Part shown: positions 47,277 to 57,368 of the stretch, piece after piece
Position numbering within the stretch: position 1 is the stretch's first letter
How the letters are laid out: the number at the start of each line of letters is the position of its first letter
Notes under the pieces: model-generated
The model's database searches: none
Told to the model about the DNA's origin: nothing
The model's input: the letters and a program-made list of their open reading frames with translations, nothing else
Translations under genes and position numbers: made by a program
From: Rhipidocladum racemiflorum
Lineage: Eukaryota; Streptophyta; Magnoliopsida; Poales; Poaceae
Direction of reading: 5' to 3'
Assembly: GCA_036346355.1 (NCBI GenBank)
Contig: CM070578.1
Coordinates: 15,948,501 to 16,012,500 of the forward strand
Length of the DNA stretch: 64,000 nucleotides

Positions 47277-50200
47277 AATAATTTCATAGTATATAATGTG
47301 CATATAACTATTCACTACAAGAAAACACCATGTAGAAACACTTTTTAGAAGCACTTTCCAATTTGTCTGTAAAATTAGGAGTTGTATACTCTATATGTGC
47401 TTTTTAGGGGTACTTTAAAAATTACCCCAAAATTTGGCACTCTTGAGACAATTTGGGATGTTTTACAGACGTGTAGAACTTTATCTTATAGAGACATTTT
47501 GGAGATGCTTCCTAATTCGCCAAAAGTTTTTGTTTTGTAAAGACATATTTTTGGACACTTTCAACTCTCTAAAAATGTTCTTTAGGTGGTTGAGATGTGT
47601 TAAAAAAACTACATATAAATATTGCAAGACACATCTAAACAAATGAGGTTTTGAGGTTGAGATAGTTAGTGCGACAAGTCTAAGGGAAGCATTCCCATGA
47701 GGCCCAAAGTTTGAGGACTAGCCTTTGCAAGAGTCCATTAGATTTTATTTTCTATGATTCTCTATGCCAGTAACACAATTCAACGTCATTATATAATGCC
47801 TCTATTCCTTAGAGACATAATAAAGCGTCTGTATAAAATACTGCTTTATCACTTTGACTACACTCATATACTAATTATAAGATACTCCTTTATCACTTTG
47901 ACTACACTCATATACTAATTATAAGATACTCCAATGTGGTGCACATGAAAAAATTGCAATGGAGTCTATGGTTTTTGGCGTATTTGTAAATACATTAAAA
48001 TACGCACATAAAAAGTAGTATGTCAAAAAAAGTACATACCATCTATATAGTCTTATATACTCGTATACTACATGTACATTCCCTCCGTTGCGCGAGATAC
48101 TCTCTATGTTGTGTGTTATGAATAGCACTTGTATTCATCATGAGACCAATAGGCCACTCCAACGCCCTTGGGAGCGGCCACCTCGACGAGCAATACCCTT
48201 CTTCCGCTAACATAACTGCTCCACGTGTCTATTCTTGTTGTAGTAGGTGCAGTGAAGCCCTCCACCCCCAACAGCCGTCACTAGTGTAGGCGCCATTGGT
48301 GGAGGGACAGAACGAGGCACAACAGATGTGGAAACTGGTGCACGCACAGCCAAGACCGAATGTTACAATGACTGCTCCTGTCACACAACATCAAGGTACA
48401 AAGAATCGCCAGCAAACTCATAGCGGCCGCGAAGATGCACCCACATCAACTGTGCCAAAGACAAAGTAGCCACATCTCCAGCGAGATGTACCTCCATGTT
48501 AGCAACCAAATAGTGGAGGCACGAGCATCCTCATCAATCTAAATCTTGTAGGCAACAAACTGAGCCTAAAAAGACTCCACAGTATCGTCATGATCATCTG
48601 ATGCCTTTTGTTGAGTAGCATCATCAGCCTCCTTGGGAATAATGGGCATAGCAGGGAGAGCAGGACGAGGTGGATAAGGTAGCTCGCCGGTGAGAAACTC
48701 CCAAAGATGCTAACCACGCATGTGAAGGCGTATATGTAGAACGCGGTCTCGATAATTGAGACAATTGAAAATAACCGAGCAGCGAAGAACAGAAACGGTG
48801 TCCGAGGAAGAACCAAAAGATGATGACATTTTTTTTAACTTTTTTTTTTTACTTTAGCTGATCCGACCAAGACTTCTTCCTCTGTTTCTCACGGGTGGGC
48901 GATCCAGGAGGCGAGGCGGCCGGTTGGGAGGAAGCGCTAACGTACGGCGGGCGGCCAAAGGTGGTGCGGCCGGAGTGCTGGTCAGCGCCGTGTGGCCGAA
49001 GCATCGTAGTGGAGATCGGCGGTGTTCAGCAATAGAGGCGGAGGAGGCCGGCTGAGCGGAGGCCAGAACTCGTGTAAATAGCGAAGAAGGCGGTGTCGCA
49101 GAGCTTGTGCGAACGTCACAGCAGCGGGAAGAGCCGCAAGAAGAGCCGTGGCGGCCGGCCAACAAGGAGAAGTTGGTGGATGGCGCCAGGGCAACACCGG
49201 TGAAACCCTAACCCTAACCTTGCTCTGATACCATGTTATGAATAGCTCTTGTATTCATCATAAGGCCAATAGGCTAGAATATATACACGTACATACGGGT
49301 GCAAAAGGAAAGCCTATATAAGGCAATCTCTATATAAGGCAATAAGGGAGACCAGAAATCTCTATATAAGGCAATATATTATACTAGCAATCTCTATACA
49401 AGGCAATAAAGGATATCGTTTAACAGTGAGTAGGAGCGGAGCCAACCATGGCCCAGGCCTCGGGTTGGGCATACTGTTCTTGGGCCAAATTCGTATTTTT
49501 GGTGATTTTTCAAGAGAATCTTTGTGGGGAGTACGTACTCCCACCTCCTATATACCGCTTAAACAAACAAGTTATGCATCTTTGTCCTTTTGAGCATACG
49601 CTAATCATGGTTGTCACGGGGTCGCTAAGGTGTCGCCTTGGCGTCATGGCGCTCTGAATGGGACGCTGTGGGTGCTCGCCTCACCTTGGCCATCAAGCGG
49701 GCACCTAGGAATTTACGGCGTCACCTCGGCGTCCACAACGAGCTGCTGGGCGAGCGCCTTGGCCAGTTAGCATAGGGAAGCAACATTGATCTTTGATGAG
49801 TATGAGTGGAACACTAATTCGATTGATGCAGGTGCTGAAGATGTCCATGAGACGGAGCTAGAAAATCTTGACTGGGCTCTTATTGATCAAGCTATGGGTG
49901 CATCAAGTGCTCTCCATGGTCACAATCTACCTAGGCTTGTTAATTATGTTATGAACTTCTCTAATATGTTGCCTTAGTGTCACTGTCAAGTGTCAACCCA
50001 TTTTGCTCGTCATACGTCGCCTTGAGGACGCCATGGCGGCCGCCTAGATGCCATGGTGTTCTGGCTCCTCTCAGGCGTCATGGTTGCCATGTACGCCATG
50101 ACAACCATGACTCTAATAATGACTATAAGATACTTAAAAGTGAGTTCCATGAAATTTTTTATCAAACTCTACTTTTCATAGCATAATTTATGTATATACT

Positions 50201-50393
50201 CCTTTTACATATGAAAAAAGGGTACATAACAAAAATAAAGAGTTTTGATGTAATTTTTTCAACCATGTTGCATTAGAGTATCTTAAAATTAGTATTTAAG
50301 TATACCGAGAGTCATAAAGAGGTATAACATATACCGAGAGTCATAAAGTGGTATATTGAAAGGTGGGAGTATGTACTACCGGGAGTACAAACA

Positions 50394-50465
<72 letters not shown>

Positions 50466-51747
50466 CACCGAATGATTTCTAGGCCGCTGCTATAGCATAT
50501 ACATCATGGCACTTCTAAGATGGTTTTTGCTAATAAGCCAATCCTTTAACAAAAGATTTTTAAGTTCCCACTATTTGCGAGCTCCTAAGTTTCTACTAGA
50601 AATTATGGTTATTAACAAAATATCACCCCTAAGTTTCTACCCCAACGCTGGCTACGCAAAATAAAGCTCTACCTCTACTAGCTCCATTATCATCACTCTC
50701 ATCAGCCTCTATGCAGTACCCCTCAATGTTGTTTTATCTGTTTCTTCATCACTATATTCTTTTTCTTCAAGAGTAGATGCCTTAGAGGGAGATGAGCCCC
50801 TTGTCTGATGGTTTAGCTCTAGGATGAGGTCTTGTGTACTTGTAGGGGCACTCCAACACCATTAGCTTTTGCAACTTTACACCATGCCAAGTTGTGATTT
50901 GTCATTGTTCAGCACTAACTGGTCCTCCCATTGACCAAAAGGGTCACCCCATGCCTCTCCAAGCAGTCACTCCTTTCATCTATACTGTCCAATGATAGAG
51001 GATCAATGAGTGTGAAACTGGCTAGATTTTGCAAAGTTACGGTGATCTGTATTCTGTAGCATTAAAGATATTTTTTCCCGGTTCGGTCCACAACTCCACA
51101 TGATTATTTTAACAAAAAGATAAAAATAATTGCCAACTTACCTGGTTCTTTTGCCATACGTTTTCTGGCCTAAATGATGTTGGTGTTAGTTTAATAGCCC
51201 TGTTAGTGTTAGTACTACAAACTGGTACTGCTGGCATTTTGCTCTCTAGATTAGAAACATTATTGGCTTTGGTGCAACAAATGAACATTGGTATTTTTCT
51301 TTTATTTTTGGACTGGGACCCTATACCTTATCTACTTCTGGCTTCTAGTGATGAATGTGATTTCTGCCTGAAAAAACAAAAACTAATACCTTGCTTTGAT
51401 TTGTTATGGACAGCTTAGGATAATTGAGATACTTCTGAAAGGATGCAACAATGCAGAGAATTTTGTACAAAAGGTGAGCATCTGATTACCAAATTTCTTT
51501 TTTCATTCTAGTTTGTAGTGAAGTATCCTTTTTGCAAAGTGTAGTGAATTTTCTTCTTCAGTATGATTGTTCTGAACATTGTCTTCTTCCAATTCAGTGC
51601 AAGAGGTTGATCATCCAAAATGCACCAGTCATACTAGAACATATCAAGAAGTTTCTCAAGAAGAGGGATTTCTGCAATTCTATCCATGTTTGTAGAGGCA
51701 AAACTGTTAATGCTGGAGGAGTCCTTAGAACCCTTTCTACAGCGTGA
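43981..51747 (+). CDS. Saposin-B domain protein (two domains, secreted)
   Basis: Five coding exons: 43981-44059, 45421-45605, 45723-45920, 51414-51473 and 51598-51747. All have GT-AG borders and sum to 672 nt, 223 aa, with a TGA stop. Residues 1-23 are a signal peptide (hydrophobic FLVMFTISLALLGG). Two saposin-B domains follow, each with the six-cysteine pattern: domain 1 from CKLC to LCEEV, domain 2 from CFLC to VCRG. The intron before CRKL in domain 1 and before CKRL in domain 2 lies at the same place and in phase 0, as expected from domain duplication. Family members bind lipids and assist sphingolipid breakdown in lysosomes or vacuoles, so this is a prosaposin-like plant protein. Intron 3 is about 5.5 kb and full of transposons, and intron 1 (1.36 kb) carries a MITE, without damage to the frame. 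Confidence 0.9.
44925..45265. mobile_element. 341-bp palindromic MITE, copy 2, in saposin intron 1
   Basis: Same family and length as 25763-26103, starting GGGATAATCGGATATATGCC. Perfect 9-bp target duplication TATAATATA (44916-44924 and 45266-45274). Its long inverted repeat will be transcribed with the saposin pre-mRNA and could form a hairpin. Confidence 0.93.
46432..46490. repeat. AAT microsatellite
   Basis: About 19 AAT units. The solo LTR at 46491 sits inside this run, and AAT units resume at 47275. Confidence 0.95.
46491..47274 (+). mobile_element. Solo gypsy-type LTR in saposin intron 3
   Basis: Begins TGACGAGTACCCATACC. It has a TATA box (CTATATAAAGG, about 47012) and the R-U5-like phrases GGAGTAGGGAC and GGCCCGAACC. 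It ends in an ACA-rich run. With the end set at 47274, the flanks are ATAAT on both sides, but since it sits in an AAT repeat this is not strong proof. No internal domain is present. Orientation is the same as the host gene. Confidence 0.7.
47313..47645. mobile_element. CACTA element end with subterminal region
   Basis: Starts CACTACAAGAAAACACCATG, a classic CACTA terminus. Short related words such as AGACATTTTGG, AGACATATTTTTGG and TTTTTAG follow, in keeping with a subterminal region. The matching other end (GTTTTCTTGTAGTG) was not found nearby, so it is probably a truncated element. The right limit is approximate. Confidence 0.6.
47844..47931. repeat. 44-bp perfect tandem duplication
   Basis: Unit beginning CTTTATCACTTTGACTACAC at 47844 and again at 47888. 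Lies in saposin intron 3. Confidence 0.9.
48114..49425 (-). mobile_element. Internally deleted copia retrotransposon
   Basis: An LTR of about 192 bp (49234-49425) reads on the minus strand to ...TTCATAACA, followed at once by the primer-binding site TGGTATCAGAGC (49233-49222), which pairs with initiator tRNA-Met. The gag fragment follows (own entry). The element then jumps to about 40 bp of the LTR end (48114-48155, TGTTATGAATAG). pol and most of the 3' LTR are missing, so a deletion has joined gag to the LTR tail. No target duplication is clear. The LTR contains repeated AAGGCAAT with TCTATA words. Confidence 0.8.
48156..48829 (-). pseudogene. copia gag fragment
   Basis: The ATG near 48829 opens MSSSFGSSS. 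Next come LNYRDRVLHIRLHMRG, HLWEFLTGELPYPPRPALP and DEDARAST blocks, as in plant copia gag (UBN2-type). Near 48210-48270 lies a CYYNKNRHVEQLC segment, a damaged CCHC zinc knuckle. In-frame stops and frame changes show it is dead. Confidence 0.75.
49606..50109. mobile_element. Non-autonomous hAT-type element in saposin intron 3
   Basis: Ends CATGGTTGTCACGG on the left and, in reverse complement, CATGGTTGTCATGG on the right. Flanks are ACGCTAAT (49598-49605) and ACTCTAAT (50110-50117), seven of eight identical. GC-rich GGCGTC/GCCTTGGC words fill both subterminal regions. A short open frame in the centre (about 49780-49977, DLDWAL-like LDWALIDQAMGAS) may be left from a transposase exon. Confidence 0.72.
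50398..50455. repeat. AT microsatellite
   Basis: About 28 AT units followed by a short CA run. Confidence 0.95.
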
Positions 51748-51777
51748 ACTTCCCAGAGCAATGTAGTTTACAGCAGA

Positions 51778-51930
51778 GATTGGTGGTGTACATGTTAAAA
51801 AAAAAGGATTTGTACTCCCTTAATATTCCCGAGCAATGTGGAGTAAACAATATTGGTTGTGTACATGTAGAAAAACAAAATATAGAGTAAATAATATTGG
51901 TTGTGTACATGTAGAAAAACAAAATAAAAT
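51778..51930. repeat. 44-bp tandem repeat in the saposin 3' UTR region
   Basis: The unit GTAAACAATATTGGTTGTGT at 51843 recurs at 51887 as GTAAATAATATTGGTTGTGT. A degenerate third copy precedes (GGTGGTGTACATGTT, about 51780). It begins about 30 bp after the saposin stop codon. Confidence 0.8.
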
Positions 51931-52394
51931 TTCCACTGTGTAAAGCTTACAGATAATTGTTACATGATTATTTATGGAACATAAGAAAATTGCATATTTA
52001 AACTGTATATCAGTATATTTATGTGACGAATTTATTTTATATGTAGTAAACTATTGTAATTGTGAAGCAGAGAGGTATTTCTGATGCCAAATGCAATGCA
52101 TTTTATCTATCCTTTTCATGCTGGTGCAAAAACTAGGCGTCATATGCTATGACATTTCACACTTTCTCAATATATGAACTCATATTTATTTTGTTGCAGG
52201 GAGGCTTGGCATTTCTAATTGGGTGCTCATAATGATTAATTTGAATAAAAATTGGATGATTTGAAGGAAATATTTACAGGCAACATCAAAATTAGTAATC
52301 GAATCTGTTTGCACTTCGTTCAAAACAAGACGAAACCGAAAAAATATTGTGGACAGCAACCCAAATCCCTGCTAGAATAAACAGAGCAGAATTA
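51931..52394. other. No gene seen
   Basis: AT-rich DNA after the saposin gene. It probably includes the end of the 3' UTR, but no poly(A) signal can be chosen with confidence. Confidence 0.4.
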
Positions 52395-52750
52395 GAATTT
52401 TTTTTTAATAATACCTTTTTTATTCAAATTGCAAAAATATACCTCGATTAATTTTTTTTAAAAATATATACCTCTGTCGCCCTACCATATGGCGACAATG
52501 AGTCAAACCACAGGAATAGATGACTCGGCGTTAAGGTGGCCTCTCTATCACAAAATAAAATGAAAATAGGTCTTTGTCGCCCAATCATGTGACAACTACG
52601 TGCAACTTGCTTACAACTAGGTAAAAAAAGCATAGTTCATACAACACACATTACATCAATAATAAATGAATTTGACATATAGCATATGATAATTCATATA
52701 GCTTCTCCAGTAGTTTGATGACGTCGTCCACCACGTCGCGCAGACGACGC

Positions 52751-55358
52751 TCACTTCCCCTCCGTTGGGTTGCCATCTCCTCCTTCATCTGCTTCAATTT
52801 GTGGCTGGCATTTCTTGAACGTATGTCCTCTTTGGCTGCATAATAAACATTTCTTCACGTGCTTACTAGCTTCAGACTCATCCATGTCATTTCTAATACG
52901 CCTTTGTTTTTCGACGTCCTGCTTTCAATCTTCTTGCATCAAAATCAGGAACCCATAACCTTTCATTGACACTAGGAGTTGTCGTGAAAGAACCGACAAC
53001 ACTATTAACCATAAAGCTCCTCGCTCCAAGTTGCCATCACCTTTTCCTTCGTAAAATATTCTGATAGATATGTACCTAGTCGCATTCCAAATAATGCACA
53101 TTATCACATGAGAACATGGCCTATGCGAAAGGTGAGGTTTGTTACACGAGCATTTGCAGTCAGCATGTAAGACACAATCTTGGGTGATGATCTTCTAGTT
53201 GGTTCCACGTTGTCTTTTATCCCTGCATATCACCTCGAAGCGCAGTGTTCTTGCACCTACTTTGATAGCTCTATGCTTGGCCGCCTTCTTACACTTGCCA
53301 TCCATGTATTTAGTTATCATGGTTGAGTACAATAGATTCTCATCTCTCAGTACTATTTCAGCAGCTTAATGCCTATCCACGAAGTATTTGGTTGTGCCCC
53401 GCAGCACTCCCTCAACAATTCCTACCAACAGGAGACACCTCATCCCTCTCATTACCTAGTTGTACACCTCTGTCAAGTTAGTTGTCATGACACCCTATCT
53501 GGCACCATGTGTGTCATGTAACAGTAGCCACTTTTCTTTCGGCTCGTGCTTTATCTAATCTGAGAAACATTTAATTGACATTTGCCTTCGATGACTATTC
53601 GTCGCCTCATCTTCTGTTGGCAGAGGGAATAGAGGCTCCGCCTCCTCCTGTGTCGCATTGCCACCATTATTATTCGTCTGATCCTCTTTGTGTTTTCTTA
53701 TTAGGTCATCAAGATTCTTCCATACAGTACGGAACTTACTCGCTTGGTTATGCTTACATAGTCTCTTAAACATGTTCATCAGTTCCTTGTTCTTGAATTG
53801 CTTAAAGAAGTTCACATCCAAATGTCTCCTGCACCATCGGCTCTGCAAGTTAGGCTAGGGAAATTTATCATCTTCCCCTGTTTACAACTGTTTGATAGCA
53901 CCAAGCAGACCAGCATGCCTGTCATGTAGAATGCACACATCTTGACGAGTTTTCGCCACCACGATCTTCAAGTTCCGTAGGAACCACAACCAACTCTCGT
54001 AGTTCTCACTTTCTACAAAGGCAAAAGCAACAGGCAGAATCTGGTTGTTTCCATCAACGCCCACAGCTGTAATTATTTGCCACTTGTATTTCCTGGTCAA
54101 GAATATGCCATCCATGCACAACAATGGACGACGGTGATAGAACGCCTTAATGCAAGCTCCGAATGCGAAGAAAACTCTCTTCAGATGCTTCTTGTTTGGC
54201 CACTTTCTAGACGGATAGTCTTGATAATCATATTAAGTGCCAGGATTTTTTCCCTGAATGCAACTGAGCAATGCAGACAGATTATGGTATGAGTATTCAA
54301 ATTTTCCAAACCTTATTTCTAAGGCCTTCTGCTTCGCCCTCCATGCCTTCCCATAACTAATTGTGTACTAGTATCTGTTCTCGATTACTCGGATAATATT
54401 CCCCGAATGACAAGTTCCTATGAGCTATAAGGGTTTCCTCAGTCATACAGCTATGCTACTCAACCTTCGAACATAGCCAGTGGGAGCGCCATTTGGGTTT
54501 GTACGCGTGCACTCTCCAGGGGCACCCATGGATCTCGCACACCACGTCGTAGCAGGTCGGGGTGGACTTCTTAACCTTAAAAGTTCTTCTTACTGATAAT
54601 GCCCAATCTTTCACATCATCCTGCACTACCTCTTTGGCTGGGTACATACTGTTAGTCATAATCTCATTCTCATTATACTGCCAAGGTGTATCGCTACTTT
54701 CGATCACAACCAGATTATTAAATTGATGTGTGCTCCAATCTTTTGGCACTAGCGACTCCATACCTTCATCTTCCTCATCCGATTCATCGTCGACTTCCAC
54801 TTCTTCTCTGGTGTATTATCGGTCTTCCTCTTTCATCCTTACTGTTATTTCCTCAATTTCCTCACCTTCGTCTACTTGTCCCGCGCTTCTTGTCTAATGT
54901 TGCCATCATCATCCCCAACCTCAACTTGTTTACGACTCTGCCAAACGATGTCCTCGTTGCATTTTTGAACATGTTGCTCATGGCTGCATTCCCTAATTTC
55001 GGTGTCAACATAAATGAACTCATTTTGACCTCCATTGCACTCACCGACGTCCAAATGCTGCTGCTGCGGGGCAACAACCCTTTCATATGCTTCTACTAAA
55101 AGCACCCGATGCCATTCACGTTGCTCCGGCCCCCTCACATATCAATGCAATTCTCTTCACCTCAACTAACTCCCAATAAATAGGATCATTCCGCATACTA
55201 CAAAGGCAAAATAACTTCAACTGCCACTGATATGGTGCCATCCAAAAAGTATAATACAACCAGTTCAACACAGAAGAATATGTACACCCTTCGACCCTAC
55301 TCAAACTTCTGTCCACACACTGTAAGTTACTCAGATCCGCACCCTCTAAACCATACAT
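52751..55358 (-). pseudogene. MuDR-type transposase of the Mutator-like element
   Basis: Domains in order on the minus strand: an N-terminal segment (55358-55116), MuDR N-terminal domain (54800-54456, CEIHGCPWRVHAYKPKW), MULE catalytic domain (about 54150-53880, LCMDGIFLTRKYKWQIITAV with the first Asp, then FAFVESENYESWLWFLRNL and CILHDRHAG), then QSRWCRRHLDVNFFKQFKNK. A SWIM zinc finger (about 53160-53095, CKCSCNKPHLSHRPCSHVL) and a CCHC zinc knuckle (C-x2-C-x4-H-x4-C, KKCLLCSQRGHTFKKC, about 52860-52810) complete it, with a stop at 52751. Several stops and frame changes make it non-functional. Domain order is that of a full plant MULE transposase. Confidence 0.87.
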
Positions 55359-55489
55359 GACAACCCCTTCTCCATAATAGATTCTAAATGGAACTCATTC
55401 TTATATATCTGCGAACCAATTCATTAACCTACGAATTAATTACTTTTTGAAAACAATACTGTGACACCTAACATATATATATCTATACG

Positions 55490-55675
55490 TTCAAAAAAAT
55501 GTAAATCTATCTTTACAAAAATAACTATATTCTTAAAAATATATATGTACCTAGATCTATCTACATTCATAAAAATATACATCTACTTATTTCTATCTGT
55601 AAAAAACATCTACACTCATGAAAATATATATCTATGTACTTCTATCTGTAAAAAACATCTATATTCCTAAAAAAT
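55490..55675. repeat. About 49-bp imperfect repeats
   Basis: The phrase TTCTATCTGTAAAAAACATC recurs at 55591 and 55640. Earlier weaker copies begin at about 55500. It adjoins the 117-bp array. Confidence 0.6.
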
Positions 55676-55679
55676 ATAT

Positions 55680-56058
55680 CCGTAACATCTAAATTAAACT
55701 AGATCTACGTACAAACCAACTAATTTATTCCTCCAAACATCTACGTAAAAATATTTATACAAACCAACTAAATTACTAAAACTATATGAAACCTGTCCGT
55801 AACATCTAAATTAAACTAGATCTACGTACAAACCAACTAAATTATTCCTCCAAACATCTACGTACAAATATTTATACAAACCAACTAAATTACTAAAACT
55901 ATACAAAATTTATCCGTAACATCTAAATTAAACTAGATCTACGTACAAACCAACTAAATTATTCCTCCAAACATCTACGTACAATTATTTATACAAACCA
56001 ACTAAATTACTAAGACTAAGTCAAATCTATCCGTAACATCTAAATTAAACTAGATCTA
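55680..56058. repeat. 117-bp tandem array, 3 copies plus a partial copy
   Basis: Units begin CCGTAACATCTAAATTAAAC at 55680, 55797, 55914 and 56031, exactly 117 bp apart. They differ at a few bases. It lies inside the Mutator-like element, upstream of the transposase. Confidence 0.95.
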
Positions 56059-56584
56059 AATTTTTTTCTATCTATCATACCATAAATATTTGCTAAACAA
56101 TATAAGAAGACAAAAAAATTACCTGCTATGATCCCCTCTTCCTCCCTTTTCCTCTCCTCTCCCTCTCTTCTTTTTTTTTTTCTCCCTTCTCCCTCCCTTT
56201 TCCTCTTCGGTTTTTCTGTCGATCGATCGACTGAGTGCAATGCACTACAGTGCACGCACTGCGCGTTTTATAAAATGGATCTGTCACCAATTGGTTTGGC
56301 GACAAAGGGAGGCGCGCGCTTCTGTCACCAAACCAACTGTCGATTTTTAAACAATCGCCCTGTGGTTTGGCGACAGAGGAAAGCCGAGGTGAACAATGCC
56401 AACGTGGCGGTCCGTGGGATTCAGTCGCTCGTTTAAATGGTGACACATGCCTCTGTCGCCATTTGAACGGGCGATATTTCGCTCTCGCCTACTGAACAGA
56501 CGACAGAGTTATATTTTTGAAATAAAATTTAATCGAGGTATATTTTTGCAATTTGAATAAAAAAATATATTATTAAAAAAATTC

Positions 56585-56989
56585 ACAGATTCACGCCTGA
56601 ACAGTTCTGAAATCGACGTACCTACCGCCTCCAGAAAATAGCCTTAAAACTTCACCTCATATATTGCACGACGATGATTCATACGCTTTAACATTTTAGA
56701 AGTCCATTGTAATTTTGCGGCACGATTTCCATGGGTATGTTTTTTTTTTTTTTTTATTGTGGGAGCATCAACACCCTGATTTTAATATCACAAATCACTT
56801 CCGCAGTCTTGGACTCGTGATGTACTGGTTGTCTTTTCGAAGCATTTTAATTTGTAAGATCAACTTATATATACAGCTGATTCATGCGCAGTATTATACT
56901 AACACAATTGCACAAACCTATCAATAATTGTCTCTATTATATTGCTGAGCAGGCTGGAACAAGAACAGCTTTCAGCTGGCACCACCCAT
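56585..56989. other. No gene seen
   Basis: AT-rich DNA with a T-run near 56740. No motif is recognised. Confidence 0.4.
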
Positions 56990-57368
56990 CAAGTTTTCAG
57001 CTTTGATGGAAACGGACAGCAGCCTTTTTCCACACGTCAAATAACTTTGCTTCGTGATTGTTGCTGGGTTTTTCAGTACTGATTTCATGCCATTTCCGTC
57101 CTTTAGCCCCAGCCAGTGTGATAGGGAAGGCTCTGTGTGTGATGGCCAGCATTGCTCCACGCACCCTGATTGTAAGAACGACAGGCTATACTGTTACAGT
57201 CTGGTCCGAAGAAAAAACCTCACGGTGAAACAGGAGTTGACAAACAACAATTGGATGATTCAACTCCAAAGGATTGCGACCGGGCAACAGTTACAGGAGT
57301 TCCTAACTCTTTGGAGCATGCTGCAGGAGGTGCAACTGCAACCGGATGTCCAGGATTCGGTCACCTGG
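56990..57368 (+). pseudogene. LINE (non-LTR) reverse transcriptase C-terminal fragment
   Basis: The later part reads SLVRRKNLTVKQELTNNNW, then IQLQRIATGQQLQEFLTLW, LQEVQLQPDVQDSVTW. This plan (KN.TV..AL, W...L, L..FV.LW, V.L.PDV.D...W) is that of the region before the zf-RVT finger in plant LINE ORF2 proteins. It stops at 57368, where the gypsy LTR begins, so the LTR inserted into it. The upstream part has stops. Confidence 0.65.

Larger units (their letters stand above)
52395..56584 (-). mobile_element. Mutator-like element, decayed
   Basis: Long terminal inverted repeats match at both ends: GAATTTTTTT, then TTTATTCAAATTGCAAAAAT and ATACCTCGATTAA (52395-52460 and, reversed, about 56520-56584). 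The total is about 4.2 kb. It encodes a broken MuDR-type transposase (own entry). Flanking 9-mers GCAGAATTA and ACAGATTCA agree at six of nine bases, so the target duplication is eroded. Both inner ends carry pairs of TGTCGCC and GGCGACA motifs. Confidence 0.85.

Noticed and set aside
48854..49165. GC-rich frame in the copia leader
   Set aside because: Lies between primer-binding site and gag; low complexity, no domain.
49203..49220. CCCTAA repeats resembling telomere DNA
   Set aside because: Only two units, part of the copia leader beside its primer-binding site.
56126..56446. Frames over the CT-rich stretch near 56130-56220
   Set aside because: Composition artefact within the Mutator-like element end.
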